DNA from: Micromonospora sp. MA102
Lineage (GTDB): Bacteria > Actinomycetota > Actinomycetes > Mycobacteriales > Micromonosporaceae
DNA: 64,000 nt
Direction of reading: 5' to 3'
NCBI RefSeq assembly: GCF_025460765.1
Contig: NZ_JAMWEG010000003.1
Span: forward strand, 124,001 to 188,000
The position numbers were made by a program, and so were the translations under genes. Below are positions 1-8,468 of the stretch, one piece after another. Position 1 is the stretch's first letter. Every line of letters begins with the position of its first letter. The notes beneath the pieces are model-generated. The model ran no database searches, was not told the origin of the DNA, and saw only the letters and a list, made by a program, of their open reading frames with translations.

Positions 1-211
1 CCTGGTCCTCGCTGACCGCCTTGAGCTTGGCGACGCAGGCGCGGAAGTCGGCCTGCCACTGCTTGGTGCTGCACAGCTCGGCCCGGGCCTGGGCGGTCGG
101 CGCGGCGGCGTACGCGGGTGTCGCCCCGACCAGCGGCCAGGAGATGGTGGCCCCGGCCAACAGGCCGAGTGCGAGGAGGAGCGCCGCGATCCGTGCCCGG
201 GCCCTCGCCAT
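1..211 (-). CDS. N-terminus of a secreted or membrane protein of the T4SS-like gene set (partial)
   Basis: Only the first 70 or so codons are present; the gene runs off the left edge. The ATG at 211 follows the stop of the VirB4-like gene by one base, so the two are almost certainly co-translated. The product begins with a classical signal peptide: Met-Ala-Arg-Ala-Arg-Ala-Arg, a hydrophobic stretch rich in Ala and Leu, then a probable cleavage site near residue 35 (Ala-Tyr-Ala-Ala-Ala). The mature part shows two cysteines about ten residues apart. In related clusters this position often holds a large TrbL/VirB6-type multipass protein with an exported N-terminus, but too little is visible to claim that. 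Confidence 0.6.
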   Translation of the reverse strand, partial: MARARARIAALLLALGLLAGATISWPLVGATPAYAAAPTAQARAELCSTKQWQADFRACVAKLKAVSEDQ

Positions 212-212
212 G

Positions 213-3200
213 TCACGCCTCCAGATCAGCCAGGACGGTCGGCAGCTGCCCGGCGGCCTGGGCGACCGCGGCGGGGGTGGTGTCCAGGTGGTCGAGCAGC
301 CCGTCGACGTACGACACGTCGACCCGGACCTTCTGCACGCGACCGTCGACGTCGCGCATGACGAACTCGCGGAAGCCGAGCCGGGCGGCCGAGCCGCTGT
401 CGGCCTGCGACAGCGAGGCGAGGGTGGCCTCGTAGCCGTCGTTGACCGGCACCCGGAGCAGGCGCAGCGCCTCGGAGGCGATCTCGGTGTCCTCGGCGAT
501 GCGGCCGACGAAGACGGTGGAGACCAGGTTCTGCACGTCGAGCCCGAGGATGTCCTTCGGGTTCTGCGATGCGACCAGCGCGGCGAGGTTCCACTTGCGG
601 GAGTCGCGGGCCAGGCGGACCAGGAACGACCGGCCGGAGCGCCAGCCCTCCATGAAGTGCGCCTCGTCCAGGCCGACCAGCTTGCGGGAGGACATCGAGC
701 CGCCGTAGCAGCGGCGGACGGCCAGCCGGTGCGCGGTGTGCAGCATCGGCAGGGCCAGGGCCTCCTCGGCCGACCAGTATTCTCGCTCGATCTTGAGGTC
801 GGGCAGCCGGAGCCCGGCCATGGTGATCACGGTGAGCGCCGCGTCGGCGCCGAGCAGCCCCTCCGGTGGCCGGCCGAAGAAGAGCATGGCCAGCGGCATC
901 TCGGCGGTGTCGAGGAGCAGGTTGGCCAGCTCCCGGCCGGCGTCGTCGTCGAGCCCCTGCAGGCAGGCGACCACGTCGTCCAGGGTGGAGGTCTCCTCGG
1001 CCGGCACCTGGCGTACGGCGTGCCGGAACAGGGTGGCCGTGGACGCCTCCCGGGCCACCTGCGGCGGCACCAGCATCATGCAGATGTCCTGCACCAGCAT
1101 CCGGCGCTCGGCGCGGGCGTTGGAGACCGCGATCTCGAATTCCCGGTCGCCGGACGCCCCGGCGCCGAACTCGCTGCGCAGCGGCGTGGGGATCAGCGCG
1201 TACGGCGCCAGGGTGCCCTGCTCCGAGCCGGTCAGGTTGAGCACCCGCGAGTACGGCGCGAGCTCGGGCATGGCGCAGAGCCGGGCGAGTGGGCCGGACG
1301 GGTCGAGCAGGGTCACCTGCACGCCGCGCCGGGCGGCCAGGTAGCCGAGCGCGCCGAGCAGGGTGGACTTGCCACCGCCCGGCTCGGCGACGAAGACGGC
1401 GAGGCCGGAGCGCTCGCGGACCTCCATGGGGAAGTGCAGGTCGAGGAAGACCGGGCGGCGGCAGGTGCCGGCGGTCCGCCCGATCAGGTCGCCGCGCCGG
1501 TCGCCGACCGTGGAGGCGGCCTGGGGCAGGGCGGCGGCGAGCAGGTTGACCGGCATCCGCCGGACGTAGCCGGTGTTGGCGATCGGCTCGCCGGGGATGA
1601 ACTCGCGGGCCAGCCAGTCCTGGTTCTTCGGGTGCTGGAGCGAGATGCGCAGCTCGCGCGAGTAGAGCTGGATGAGCCGGCGGGCCCGCTCCAGGCACTC
1701 CTCGCGGGTCCGGCCGCCGACCGCGATCCGGTGCCAGCCGTGCGCGCGGGCCGAGTCCACCGGCAGGCCGGTGGTCATCTCGTCGCCGATCACCAGCGCC
1801 CGCTTGGCCAGCCGCTCCAGCTCGGGCGGCGCGTCGATGCCGTGCTCGGCGTAGTCGAGTTGCTGGGAGCGGATCATCCGGAGCCGGTGTTCGAGGTTCC
1901 GGAAGGAGTCGCCCGGGCCGAGGATGTCGACCCGGGTGGAGAGCTCCATGGGCCACGGCAGCCGCTCGTGGAAGTGCAGCCAGGGCTCGTGCCGCTCGGG
2001 GATCTCCAGTGGCTCCATCCGGCCGACCGCGAGCACGGCCACGTGCCGCTCCTCGCCGGTCATCCGGTTGACCAGCTTCACCGTCGAGCCGTACGGGGTG
2101 CGGTAGCGCTCGACCTGCTCGGTGAGGGCCAGCAGGTCGCCGCGTTCCCACCGCCCGTTGGTGATCGGGGACAGCACGCCGGGCGGCGCCATGCACAGCG
2201 CCACCGAGCGGTAGAGCAGCCACTCCAGCTCCTGCGCGGTGACCCGGCGGCCGCGCATGCCGAACGCTCCGAGCACCTCGTCGAACTGTTCGACGGTGCG
2301 GCCCAGCCGGCGCCGCTCGCCGTCGGCGGTGCCGCGGCCGAAGGTGCGCAGCAGCCGTTCGGTGAGCGAGTCGCCCAGCGAGCGGCGGGCGAAGGTGACG
2401 CCGAGGTAGGTCTGCCCCTCGGCGTGGTTGACCGCCATGAGGTGCCGCTGCGCGGCGACCAGGTGGTCGGCCCAGCCGGTGGTGCCGGGCACGTCGGGCA
2501 GCGGCGCGGCGGTGTGCGCGTCGATGGTGCGGGCCCACTCGTCGGCCGGGAACGGTCGGGTGGTGCGGCGCAGGTGCAGCCGGAAGCCGGCCAGGCCGGC
2601 GTACTGCTCGGAGATCGCCGAGAGCAACGCCTCGCGTTCGGCGTCGGGGCGGAACGCCCAGCGGACCTCGGGCAGCCAGTACCAGGCGGTGACCGTGTTG
2701 GGGGTGAAGGTGAGGTGGCCGGCGATCTCCGTGATGGCCAGCTCGACCGAGGGGTCCCGATCGCCGAACTTGATCTTCGGGGCCCGGACCCGGACCGGCT
2801 TGGCGGGCTTCCCGCCGCGTTCCGGGGACCGCTGCCGGGGCGGGGCCACCTCCCGGCCGGGCGGCGGGGTCACCTCACGGGTCGTGGCGGTGGCCATCTC
2901 GCGCCCGTCGGGACGGGCCGGCTCGGTCGCCCGCCGGTCGGCCCGGCGGCCGGGGCGCTCGACCGGCCTTTCGAACTCGGCCGGCTCGGGCTCGACGGTG
3001 GACCGGAGCGCCGGGAGCCGGTCGCCGGCCTGGTGCGGCACCCGGGTGCGGGCGGGCGGCTCAAGAGCGGGCTGCTCGGGCGCGGCGTGCGCCGGCGGCC
3101 GGGCCGCCTCAGGCGTTTCGCGTGGCCGGCCCACCGGGCGGACGCCGGGCGCCTCCCGCAGGGCCGTGGTTGGCTCCGAGGGCAGGGCGGGCACGGCGGG

Positions 3201-3656
3201 CGGTGCCGGCAGGGCCGGCTCGATCGGGGCGGCGGGCGGGGCCGGAAGGGCCGGCTCGGCCGGGGCGGCGTGCTGGTGCGGGATGGGCAGCGGCTCACGG
3301 CCGACGCCGCGCCGGGGCGGCGCCACCACCGGCTCCACCGGAACGGGCGGGCCGGCGGGCGGGCTCGCGGGCCGGCGGACCCGGGGCTGCGCGCCGCCGA
3401 AGAGGTCGAGGAAGGGGCTGTCGATGTCGCCGCCGTCGGCGACCGCCGGCTCGCGCTGCTCGGCACCGCGGGGAGCCAGCGGCCGGGGCGGCTGGAAGAC
3501 TCCGACGCGACCGTGCTGGGGGCTGGTCACCAGGGCCGGGTCGAGAGTGGCCTCGTCCAGCTCCTCGTCCGGTGGGTAGTCGAACGACCGCGCACGGTTA
3601 CCGTAGGGCCCGGCCGGACGTCCGGCCGGGGATCCCGGCGTGGAAGAGCGACTCAT
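213..3656 (-). CDS. VirB4/TraC-like secretion ATPase with long proline-rich N-terminus
   Basis: A protein of 1147 residues. Residues 1-300 are Pro/Arg/Ala-rich and disordered-looking, with repeated PALPAPP-type motifs. A conserved region follows from about residue 300. A P-loop (EPGGGKST) sits near residue 760 and a Walker B strand ending in LDEAH near residue 996, with a later SQNPKD-type segment, the pattern of VirB4/TraC ATPases that energise type IV secretion. The protein should act at the cytoplasmic membrane. The ATG at 3656 is the first good start in frame. It lies 49 bases after the PrgI-like gene and one base before the next gene, so it is the centre of a minus-strand operon. The N-terminal extension is much longer than in classical VirB4. 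What the system secretes is unknown. Confidence 0.8.
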   Translation of the reverse strand: MSRSSTPGSPAGRPAGPYGNRARSFDYPPDEELDEATLDPALVTSPQHGRVGVFQPPRPLAPRGAEQREPAVADGGDIDSPFLDLFGGAQPRVRRPASPPAGPPVPVEPVVAPPRRGVGREPLPIPHQHAAPAEPALPAPPAAPIEPALPAPPAVPALPSEPTTALREAPGVRPVGRPRETPEAARPPAHAAPEQPALEPPARTRVPHQAGDRLPALRSTVEPEPAEFERPVERPGRRADRRATEPARPDGREMATATTREVTPPPGREVAPPRQRSPERGGKPAKPVRVRAPKIKFGDRDPSVELAITEIAGHLTFTPNTVTAWYWLPEVRWAFRPDAEREALLSAISEQYAGLAGFRLHLRRTTRPFPADEWARTIDAHTAAPLPDVPGTTGWADHLVAAQRHLMAVNHAEGQTYLGVTFARRSLGDSLTERLLRTFGRGTADGERRRLGRTVEQFDEVLGAFGMRGRRVTAQELEWLLYRSVALCMAPPGVLSPITNGRWERGDLLALTEQVERYRTPYGSTVKLVNRMTGEERHVAVLAVGRMEPLEIPERHEPWLHFHERLPWPMELSTRVDILGPGDSFRNLEHRLRMIRSQQLDYAEHGIDAPPELERLAKRALVIGDEMTTGLPVDSARAHGWHRIAVGGRTREECLERARRLIQLYSRELRISLQHPKNQDWLAREFIPGEPIANTGYVRRMPVNLLAAALPQAASTVGDRRGDLIGRTAGTCRRPVFLDLHFPMEVRERSGLAVFVAEPGGGKSTLLGALGYLAARRGVQVTLLDPSGPLARLCAMPELAPYSRVLNLTGSEQGTLAPYALIPTPLRSEFGAGASGDREFEIAVSNARAERRMLVQDICMMLVPPQVAREASTATLFRHAVRQVPAEETSTLDDVVACLQGLDDDAGRELANLLLDTAEMPLAMLFFGRPPEGLLGADAALTVITMAGLRLPDLKIEREYWSAEEALALPMLHTAHRLAVRRCYGGSMSSRKLVGLDEAHFMEGWRSGRSFLVRLARDSRKWNLAALVASQNPKDILGLDVQNLVSTVFVGRIAEDTEIASEALRLLRVPVNDGYEATLASLSQADSGSAARLGFREFVMRDVDGRVQKVRVDVSYVDGLLDHLDTTPAAVAQAAGQLPTVLADLEA

Positions 3657-3705
3657 GCGACCGCCTCACCCGCGTCGTTCGTCTGCGCCGTCGGCGTACG
3701 CCCGG

Positions 3706-4068
3706 TCATGCCAGTTCCTCCCGGATCCTGATCCGGCTCGCGACGAGGCGCGGGTCGCGCAGCTCGGCGGCCGGCTCCCGGGTGCGTCGCCAGTCGGTCA
3801 GCGCGGTCCGGATGACCATGCGCGCCGGCCGGTCCGGGTCGACGTACCGGAAGATGAACGAGGTGGTCACGATGGCGAGCGAGATCTCCCAGGCGGGAAA
3901 GAGCTCGACCTGGAGCGTGAACAACCAGTGGATGAACATGTAGAGGGGTACGAGCAGCATGAACAGGCCGTACTGGGCGTACGGCAGGTGGACGGGAAGG
4001 GTGTACCCGGGCGGCCCCAGGTAGACGAGGCGTGCCCGGTAGATGTCGTCGTCGGTGCGCAGCCGCAT
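3706..4068 (-). CDS. Small PrgI/VirB3-like membrane protein
   Basis: A 120-residue protein. The start is ATG at 4068. Two adjacent hydrophobic segments (about residues 29-48 and 52-78, the first rich in Leu/Pro/Tyr) are followed by a basic, soluble C-terminus. Size, two-helix topology and its place directly before a VirB4-like ATPase gene match the PrgI or VirB3 proteins of Gram-positive type IV secretion systems, small inner-membrane partners of VirB4. The match rests on layout rather than on a diagnostic motif. It is 13 bases downstream of the pilin-like gene and on the same strand, so it belongs to the same operon. Confidence 0.65.
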   Translation of the reverse strand: MRLRTDDDIYRARLVYLGPPGYTLPVHLPYAQYGLFMLLVPLYMFIHWLFTLQVELFPAWEISLAIVTTSFIFRYVDPDRPARMVIRTALTDWRRTREPAAELRDPRLVASRIRIREELA

Positions 4069-4081
4069 CGTCGCCCAACGC

Positions 4082-4396
4082 CTATTCGAAGATCAGCTTG
4101 ATGAGGTAGTCGCCGACGAAGAAGAGTGTGGCGGCGCCGGCGATGAAGGCCAACCCGATGATCGCGATGGCGGAGCTGGTCAGCACCTTGGAGATCTCGC
4201 CCCGGCTGGCCCGGCCGATGAAGATCACGCCGAGAACCGCGAGCAGGATCGGCGCGATCTTGCTGGCGAAGAAGGAGACGACACCGCTGGTGTCGATGCC
4301 CTTGGGGGCCGGCTCGGCGAGTGGAGTCGACGCCAGGGTGTGGAGCGCGTGGTCGACGGCGGTGGACGCCGTCCCCATGAGCTCGATGGCGATCAC
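4082..4396 (-). CDS. Pilin-like small membrane protein (VirB2/TrbC-like)
   Basis: A 104-residue protein, first gene of the minus-strand operon. I chose the GTG at 4396 because a GGGGAGG ribosome binding site lies 7 bases upstream; the frame stays open further upstream but that part reads as noncoding. There is a short amphipathic N-terminus, then two hydrophobic helices (about residues 38-62 and 72-100) joined by a short basic loop (Gly-Arg-Ala-Ser-Arg-Gly-Glu). Two helices with a small basic turn is the topology of VirB2/TrbC pilins. The position ahead of PrgI-like and VirB4-like genes supports this. No classical signal peptide is visible. Another kind of small two-helix membrane protein cannot be excluded. 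Confidence 0.62.
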   Translation of the reverse strand: MIAIELMGTASTAVDHALHTLASTPLAEPAPKGIDTSGVVSFFASKIAPILLAVLGVIFIGRASRGEISKVLTSSAIAIIGLAFIAGAATLFFVGDYLIKLIFE

Positions 4397-4757
4397 TGGA
4401 AAACCTCCCCAAGGTCGCGGCCGGCGGCGCCGCGGTGGTGCATGTGGGCAAAGCCTGGCGGGATGGTGCTCGTTCCACACAGCGTCGACGACGCTGCGTT
4501 CGTCACCCACCACACAGGGTGGCGAGCTTTGGGGGAATTCGTCCCGCTTCGGCCCTCCCTCCAGGCTTCGCCATCTCGATGCTGGGCAATTCCAAAGCGT
4601 ACGGCCCGGTCCCCTTTGCGACAACCCGCGAAGAGTCGACCCGGAACGGGCCCGAAGACCGATCGTACACCTGTTCCAATCGGCACGTCAGGGGCGCCGT
4701 CCGGCGGGGTCGCCCGGGCCGCCGGAAGCCCCCGTGCCGACCGGTACTGTCGGGTCC
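4397..4757. promoter_or_regulatory. 361-base divergent control region with a long inverted repeat
   Basis: This gap separates the T4SS-like operon (minus) from folP (plus) and must hold both promoters. It is less GC-rich than the genes. Arms at 4526-4539 and 4588-4598 are complementary over GCTTTGG...AATT, with a three-base bulge, separated by about 48 bases. A second, shorter inverted repeat of CACCC/GGGTG type lies near 4504-4521. I could not settle on -35 and -10 boxes. Confidence 0.4.
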
Positions 4758-5624
4758 GTGACCGATCTGGTACGGGCGGAGGCCCCGGTGGTGATGGGCG
4801 TCCTCAACGTCACGCCCGACTCCTTCTCCGACGGCGGCAGATACGCCGACCTGGACGCCGCCGTCGCACACGGAGTGCGACTGCGGGCGGCCGGCGCGGA
4901 CCTGGTCGACGTGGGCGGGGAGTCGACCCGGCCGGGCGCCGAGCGGGTCGACGCGGAGACCGAGATCGCCCGGGTGCTGCCGGTGATCCGCGAGCTGAGC
5001 GCCGCCGGCATCCCGGTCAGCATCGACACCAGCCGGGCCCGGGTGGCCGAGGCCGTCCTCGCCGCCGGCGCGGACGTGGTCAACGACGTCTCCGGCGGCC
5101 TCGCCGACCCGGACATGGCGCGGGTGGTCCGGGACGCCGGCTGCCCCTGGGTGCTGATGCACTGGCGGGGCCACTCGCGCGAGATGCGGGACCTGGCCCG
5201 GTACACCGACGTGGTGGCCGACGTGCGGGCCGAGCTGAGCCGGCGCGTCGACGACGCCCTGGCCGCCGGGGTGTCCGCCGACCGGATCATCGTCGATCCG
5301 GGGCTGGGCTTCGCCAAGACCGCCGCGCACAACTGGGAGCTGAGCGCCCGCCTGCCCGAGCTGGTCGACCTCGGCTTCCCGCTGCTGTTCGGGTCGAGCC
5401 GCAAGTCCTACCTGGGCCGGTTGCTGGCCGACACCGACGGCAAACCCCGGCCGACCGCGGAGCGGGAGGCGGCCACCGTCGCCACCAGCGTGCTCGCCGT
5501 GGCGGCCGGCGCCTGGGGGGTCCGCGTGCACGACGTGCGGGGCACCGCCGACGCGCTCGCCGTCTGGCGGGCCACCGGCCGCCCCCGCCTGGCCCGGCCC
5601 ACCACGGAAGAGGACGAGCGATGA
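4758..5624 (+). CDS. folP: Dihydropteroate synthase
   Basis: Condenses 6-hydroxymethyl-dihydropterin pyrophosphate with p-aminobenzoate to give dihydropteroate in folate synthesis; it is the sulfonamide target. 288 residues from a GTG at 4758, the normal length. Signatures in order: GVLNVTPDSFSDGG (pterin binding, about residues 14-27), DVGGESTRPGAERV (about 52-65), the loop GLGFAKTAAHNWEL and a C-terminal GSSRKSYLG phosphate-binding segment. The in-frame sequence upstream of 4758 looks noncoding. The stop overlaps the folB start (ATGA), so translation is coupled. Known relatives have folE just upstream; here a divergent secretion-like operon sits there instead. Confidence 0.95.
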   Translation: MTDLVRAEAPVVMGVLNVTPDSFSDGGRYADLDAAVAHGVRLRAAGADLVDVGGESTRPGAERVDAETEIARVLPVIRELSAAGIPVSIDTSRARVAEAVLAAGADVVNDVSGGLADPDMARVVRDAGCPWVLMHWRGHSREMRDLARYTDVVADVRAELSRRVDDALAAGVSADRIIVDPGLGFAKTAAHNWELSARLPELVDLGFPLLFGSSRKSYLGRLLADTDGKPRPTAEREAATVATSVLAVAAGAWGVRVHDVRGTADALAVWRATGRPRLARPTTEEDER

Positions 5625-5980
5625 CCGACCGGATCGAGCTGACCGGCCTGCGTGCGCACGGCCGGCACGGCGTCTACGACTTCGAGCGCGCCCAGGGCCA
5701 GGAGTTCGTGGTGGACGCGGTGCTCGAACTCGACCTCGCCCCGGCCGCCCGGTCCGACGAGGTGACCGACACCGTGCACTACGGCGAGCTGGCCGAGAAG
5801 CTGGTCGCCGTGGTCACCGGCGAGCCGGTCAACCTGATCGAGACGCTCGCCGACCGGCTGCTCGCGGTCTGCCTGGCCGAGCCGCTGGTCGCCGCCGCGA
5901 CGGTCACCGTGCACAAGCCGGAGGCCCCGATCCCGCACACGTTCCGGGACGTTGCGGTGACGATGCGGCGTACCCGATGA
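5621..5980 (+). CDS. folB: Dihydroneopterin aldolase
   Basis: Splits 7,8-dihydroneopterin to 6-hydroxymethyl-dihydropterin and glycolaldehyde, supplying FolK. 119 residues, typical of the family, which forms octamers. Visible signatures are the N-terminal LTGLRAHGRHGVYDFER segment (its conserved Tyr and Glu shape the pterin pocket), HYGELAEKL, NLIETLADRL and the catalytic lysine region VHKPEAPI. Its ATG overlaps the folP stop and its own stop overlaps the folK start by four bases, so folP-folB-folK are one translationally coupled unit. Confidence 0.95.
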   Translation: MTDRIELTGLRAHGRHGVYDFERAQGQEFVVDAVLELDLAPAARSDEVTDTVHYGELAEKLVAVVTGEPVNLIETLADRLLAVCLAEPLVAAATVTVHKPEAPIPHTFRDVAVTMRRTR

Positions 5981-6504
5981 CCCGGGCCGTGCTGTCGATC
6001 GGCAGCAACCTGGGCGACCGCCTCGCCCATCTGCGCGCCGCGGTGGCCTCGTTCGGCGACACCGTGCTGGTGGTCTCCGGCGTCTACGAGACTCCACCGT
6101 GGGGGGACGCCGACCAGCCCGCGTACCTCAACGCGGCGGTGCTGGTCGGGGACCCGGCGGCGACCCCCCGCGACTGGCTGGCGCGGGCCCGGGCCGCCGA
6201 GGCGGCGGCCGGGCGCACGCGCGACCCGGAGCGGCGGTACGGGCCGCGCACCCTGGACGTGGACGTGATCGCGGTCTGGGACGCGGCCGGGGAGCCGGTG
6301 CGCAGCGGCGATCCGGAGCTGACGCTGCCGCACCCCCGGGCCCACCTGCGGGCCTTCGTGCTGCGGCCGTGGATCGACATCGAGCCGCACGGCCGGCTGC
6401 CCGGGCACGGCTGGCTGACCGACCTGCTCAACGCCGAGCCGCTGGCCTCCGACGCGCTGGAACTCAGTCCGCGCCCCGATCTGGCGTTAGAGTCGGACAC
6501 ATGA
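5977..6504 (+). CDS. folK: 2-amino-4-hydroxy-6-hydroxymethyldihydropteridine pyrophosphokinase
   Basis: Transfers pyrophosphate from ATP to 6-hydroxymethyl-dihydropterin, making the FolP substrate. 175 residues. Family motifs are clear: SIGSNLGDR at residues 7-15, a substrate loop around VYETPPWG, GPRTLDVDVI with the two Mg-binding aspartates, and LPHPRAHLRAFVL. Start ATG at 5977 overlaps the folB stop. The order folP-folB-folK followed by a DUF3180 gene is a known actinobacterial arrangement. Confidence 0.95.
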   Translation: MTRAVLSIGSNLGDRLAHLRAAVASFGDTVLVVSGVYETPPWGDADQPAYLNAAVLVGDPAATPRDWLARARAAEAAAGRTRDPERRYGPRTLDVDVIAVWDAAGEPVRSGDPELTLPHPRAHLRAFVLRPWIDIEPHGRLPGHGWLTDLLNAEPLASDALELSPRPDLALESDT

Positions 6505-6523
6505 CCCTGTGGAGCCGGACGGC

Positions 6524-7054
6524 ATGAGCCAGGCGCAATCCCCCCGGGACCCGGACCGTTTCCGGATGGGTCCGACCCGGATCTCCACGCTGGTGGTGGC
6601 CGCGCTGGCCGCCGCCGCGCTGGCCTGGCTGCTGATCAGCGCCTTCTACTACGAGATGGCCCCCGACCTGCCCTGGCTGCCGGTCGTCACGCTGGCCGGC
6701 CTGGCCGTGCTGGAGGGGTACGCGGCGGTCAACACCCGCGGTCGCATCGAGCGCCGCCCCGGCCGTGACCCGGTGAACCCCCTGCTGGTCGCCCGTTTCG
6801 TGGTGCTGGCGAAGGCGTCCGCCCTGGCCGGGGCCATCTTCGCCGGCTTCTACGCCGGGCTGACCGGCTGGCTCTTCGTCGAGCGGACCAACGCCGCCGT
6901 CGGCGACCGGCCGGCCAGCGGGGCCGGGTTGCTCGCATCGATCGCCCTGGTCGCGGCGGCGCTCTGGCTGGAGCGGTCCTGCCGGGTCCCCGAGCAGGAG
7001 GACGACGAGGACCGCGAGCCCGGCGACCGGGAGACTCCGCGCGGCCGCCTCTGA
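6524..7054 (+). CDS. DUF3180 membrane protein
   Basis: 176 residues from the ATG at 6524, which has a GGAG site 9 bases upstream; an in-frame GTG at 6509 would add five residues. Four hydrophobic helices are visible (about residues 20-42, 50-68, 88-110 and 135-155), with a highly acidic, Arg-containing C-terminal tail. The family (DUF3180) is found in actinobacteria directly after folK, as here; its function is unknown. The 19-base gap to folK suggests it is part of the folate operon. Confidence 0.82.
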   Translation: MSQAQSPRDPDRFRMGPTRISTLVVAALAAAALAWLLISAFYYEMAPDLPWLPVVTLAGLAVLEGYAAVNTRGRIERRPGRDPVNPLLVARFVVLAKASALAGAIFAGFYAGLTGWLFVERTNAAVGDRPASGAGLLASIALVAAALWLERSCRVPEQEDDEDREPGDRETPRGRL

Positions 7055-7173
7055 TCAGGGGGTTCCCAGCGTCTCCCCCCGCAGGTACCGTGCCTGGCGA
7101 CCGGAGAGCAACGGCCGCCGCCGGTCCGCCCGCGCGTCGGACCACGCGGCCGGCCATGTGGGAGGCGCGGGCC

Positions 7174-8403
7174 ATGGGGTACGACGAGACGGGCCGGACT
7201 GCGCCGGTGGAGACGTCGTCCGGAATACCCGCGGCCGTGCTGGAGAACGTCTTCGACGACCCCAGCCACGGCGAGCCCGGCCGGGACCGGATCGCCGTGC
7301 ACGTGGTCTGGGAGTTCCTGCTGCTGCTCGGGCTGGCCGCGGTGACCTGGCTGCTCTGGCGCGAGGACGCGGACGCGCTGCGGGGCGACGCGCTGAAGAC
7401 GCTGCTGGTCGACGTGGCCGGGCTCGGGCTGCTCACCCTGGCCGCCGGGCTCAGCCTGCGGGCCGCCGCCGTGAACCTGGCGGTCGGGCCGGTCGCGCTG
7501 GCCGCCGCGCTGCACTTCGCCGAGCAGGGCGACCGCGGCCTGCGGGAGGCGCTGCTACCGGCGCTCGCGGTGGCGGCGCTCGGCGGGCTGGCGCTCGCGC
7601 TGGCCGTGGTGGTGCTGCACGTGCCCGCCTGGGCAGCCAGCCTGGCCGGCGCGGCCGGCGTCATCGTGTACATCGAGCGGCGGACCACCCCGATCGTGGT
7701 GCAGGGCGGCTACGACCCCCGCCGCACCGCCCTCTACCTCTTCGTCGGTTTCGCCGCGGTGGCCGTCCTGGGCGGGCTCTTCGGCGCGATCAAACCGGTC
7801 CGCCGGCTGCTCGGACGGTTCCGGCCGGTCGCCGACCCGGCCCGGCGGCGCGGTGCCGCGGCCGCCACGGTGGCCGCCCTGGCCCTGGTCGGCTCGACGG
7901 TCCTGGCCGTGCTCGGCGGGGTGCTCATCGCCGCCAACGCGGACGGGCCGGTGGCCCCCACCACGGGCCTCGACTGGTCGGTGCTGGCGATCGGCGCGGT
8001 CATGCTCGGCGGCACCAGCGCGTACGGGCGGCGGGGCGGGATCTTCGGCACCCTGCTGGCGGTCTGCGCCGTGGAGGTCTTCCTGGCCTGGGCCGTGGCA
8101 CAGGACTGGACGATCAGCCGGTGGGCCGTCGGCGGGGCGACCCTCGGCGCCGGACTGCTGGTCACCCGGCTCGTCGAGACGTTCGGGCGGCCCCGGCCGG
8201 CGCCACCGAACGCGCTCCCGGCCGGCCCGACCGGTCCCGCCGGCGACGGCGCGATCAGCACCGGCTGGGCGCTGACCCCACCGCCCGAACCGGGGGACGC
8301 CTGGCCGTCGGTGCTGCCGGTGCGGGACACCGACACGGTCGACTCGTGGGAGTCGCCGCGCTGGGAGAGCGAGCCGCGCCGCTGGGACGCCGGGGACCGC
8401 TGA
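7174..8403 (+). CDS. Orphan multipass membrane protein resembling an RbsC-type ABC permease
   Basis: 409 residues from ATG 7174, preceded by a GGAGG-like site; the frame upstream is open but improbable. About eight to ten hydrophobic helices span residues 40-345. The segment GGTSAYGRRGGIFGTLLAV near residue 280 closely resembles the conserved GGTS-x-FGG-RG-x2-GTLLG motif of ribose/branched-chain-type ABC permeases (BPD_transp_2). The last 60 residues are a Pro/Trp/Glu-rich cytoplasmic tail. No ATPase or binding-protein gene is adjacent, so its transport role is doubtful. The same genomic slot in mycobacteria also holds a membrane protein of unknown function. Confidence 0.6.
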   Translation: MGYDETGRTAPVETSSGIPAAVLENVFDDPSHGEPGRDRIAVHVVWEFLLLLGLAAVTWLLWREDADALRGDALKTLLVDVAGLGLLTLAAGLSLRAAAVNLAVGPVALAAALHFAEQGDRGLREALLPALAVAALGGLALALAVVVLHVPAWAASLAGAAGVIVYIERRTTPIVVQGGYDPRRTALYLFVGFAAVAVLGGLFGAIKPVRRLLGRFRPVADPARRRGAAAATVAALALVGSTVLAVLGGVLIAANADGPVAPTTGLDWSVLAIGAVMLGGTSAYGRRGGIFGTLLAVCAVEVFLAWAVAQDWTISRWAVGGATLGAGLLVTRLVETFGRPRPAPPNALPAGPTGPAGDGAISTGWALTPPPEPGDAWPSVLPVRDTDTVDSWESPRWESEPRRWDAGDR

Positions 8404-8468
8404 CCCCGGCGGCCGCCGGCGCCGAGTCCGGCGGGCCGGAGGTGATCTCGCCGGTTAGGCTCGGCGGC

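Noticed and set aside
21..3731. Long plus-strand open frame of 1236 codons opposite the VirB4-like gene
   Set aside because: Its codon pattern and composition are those of an antisense frame in a high-GC gene; the minus-strand product has clear ATPase motifs and a good operon position.
4397..4624. Longer form of the pilin-like protein starting at 4624
   Set aside because: The added 76 residues are Arg/Pro-rich without motif and the GGGGAGG site points to GTG 4396.
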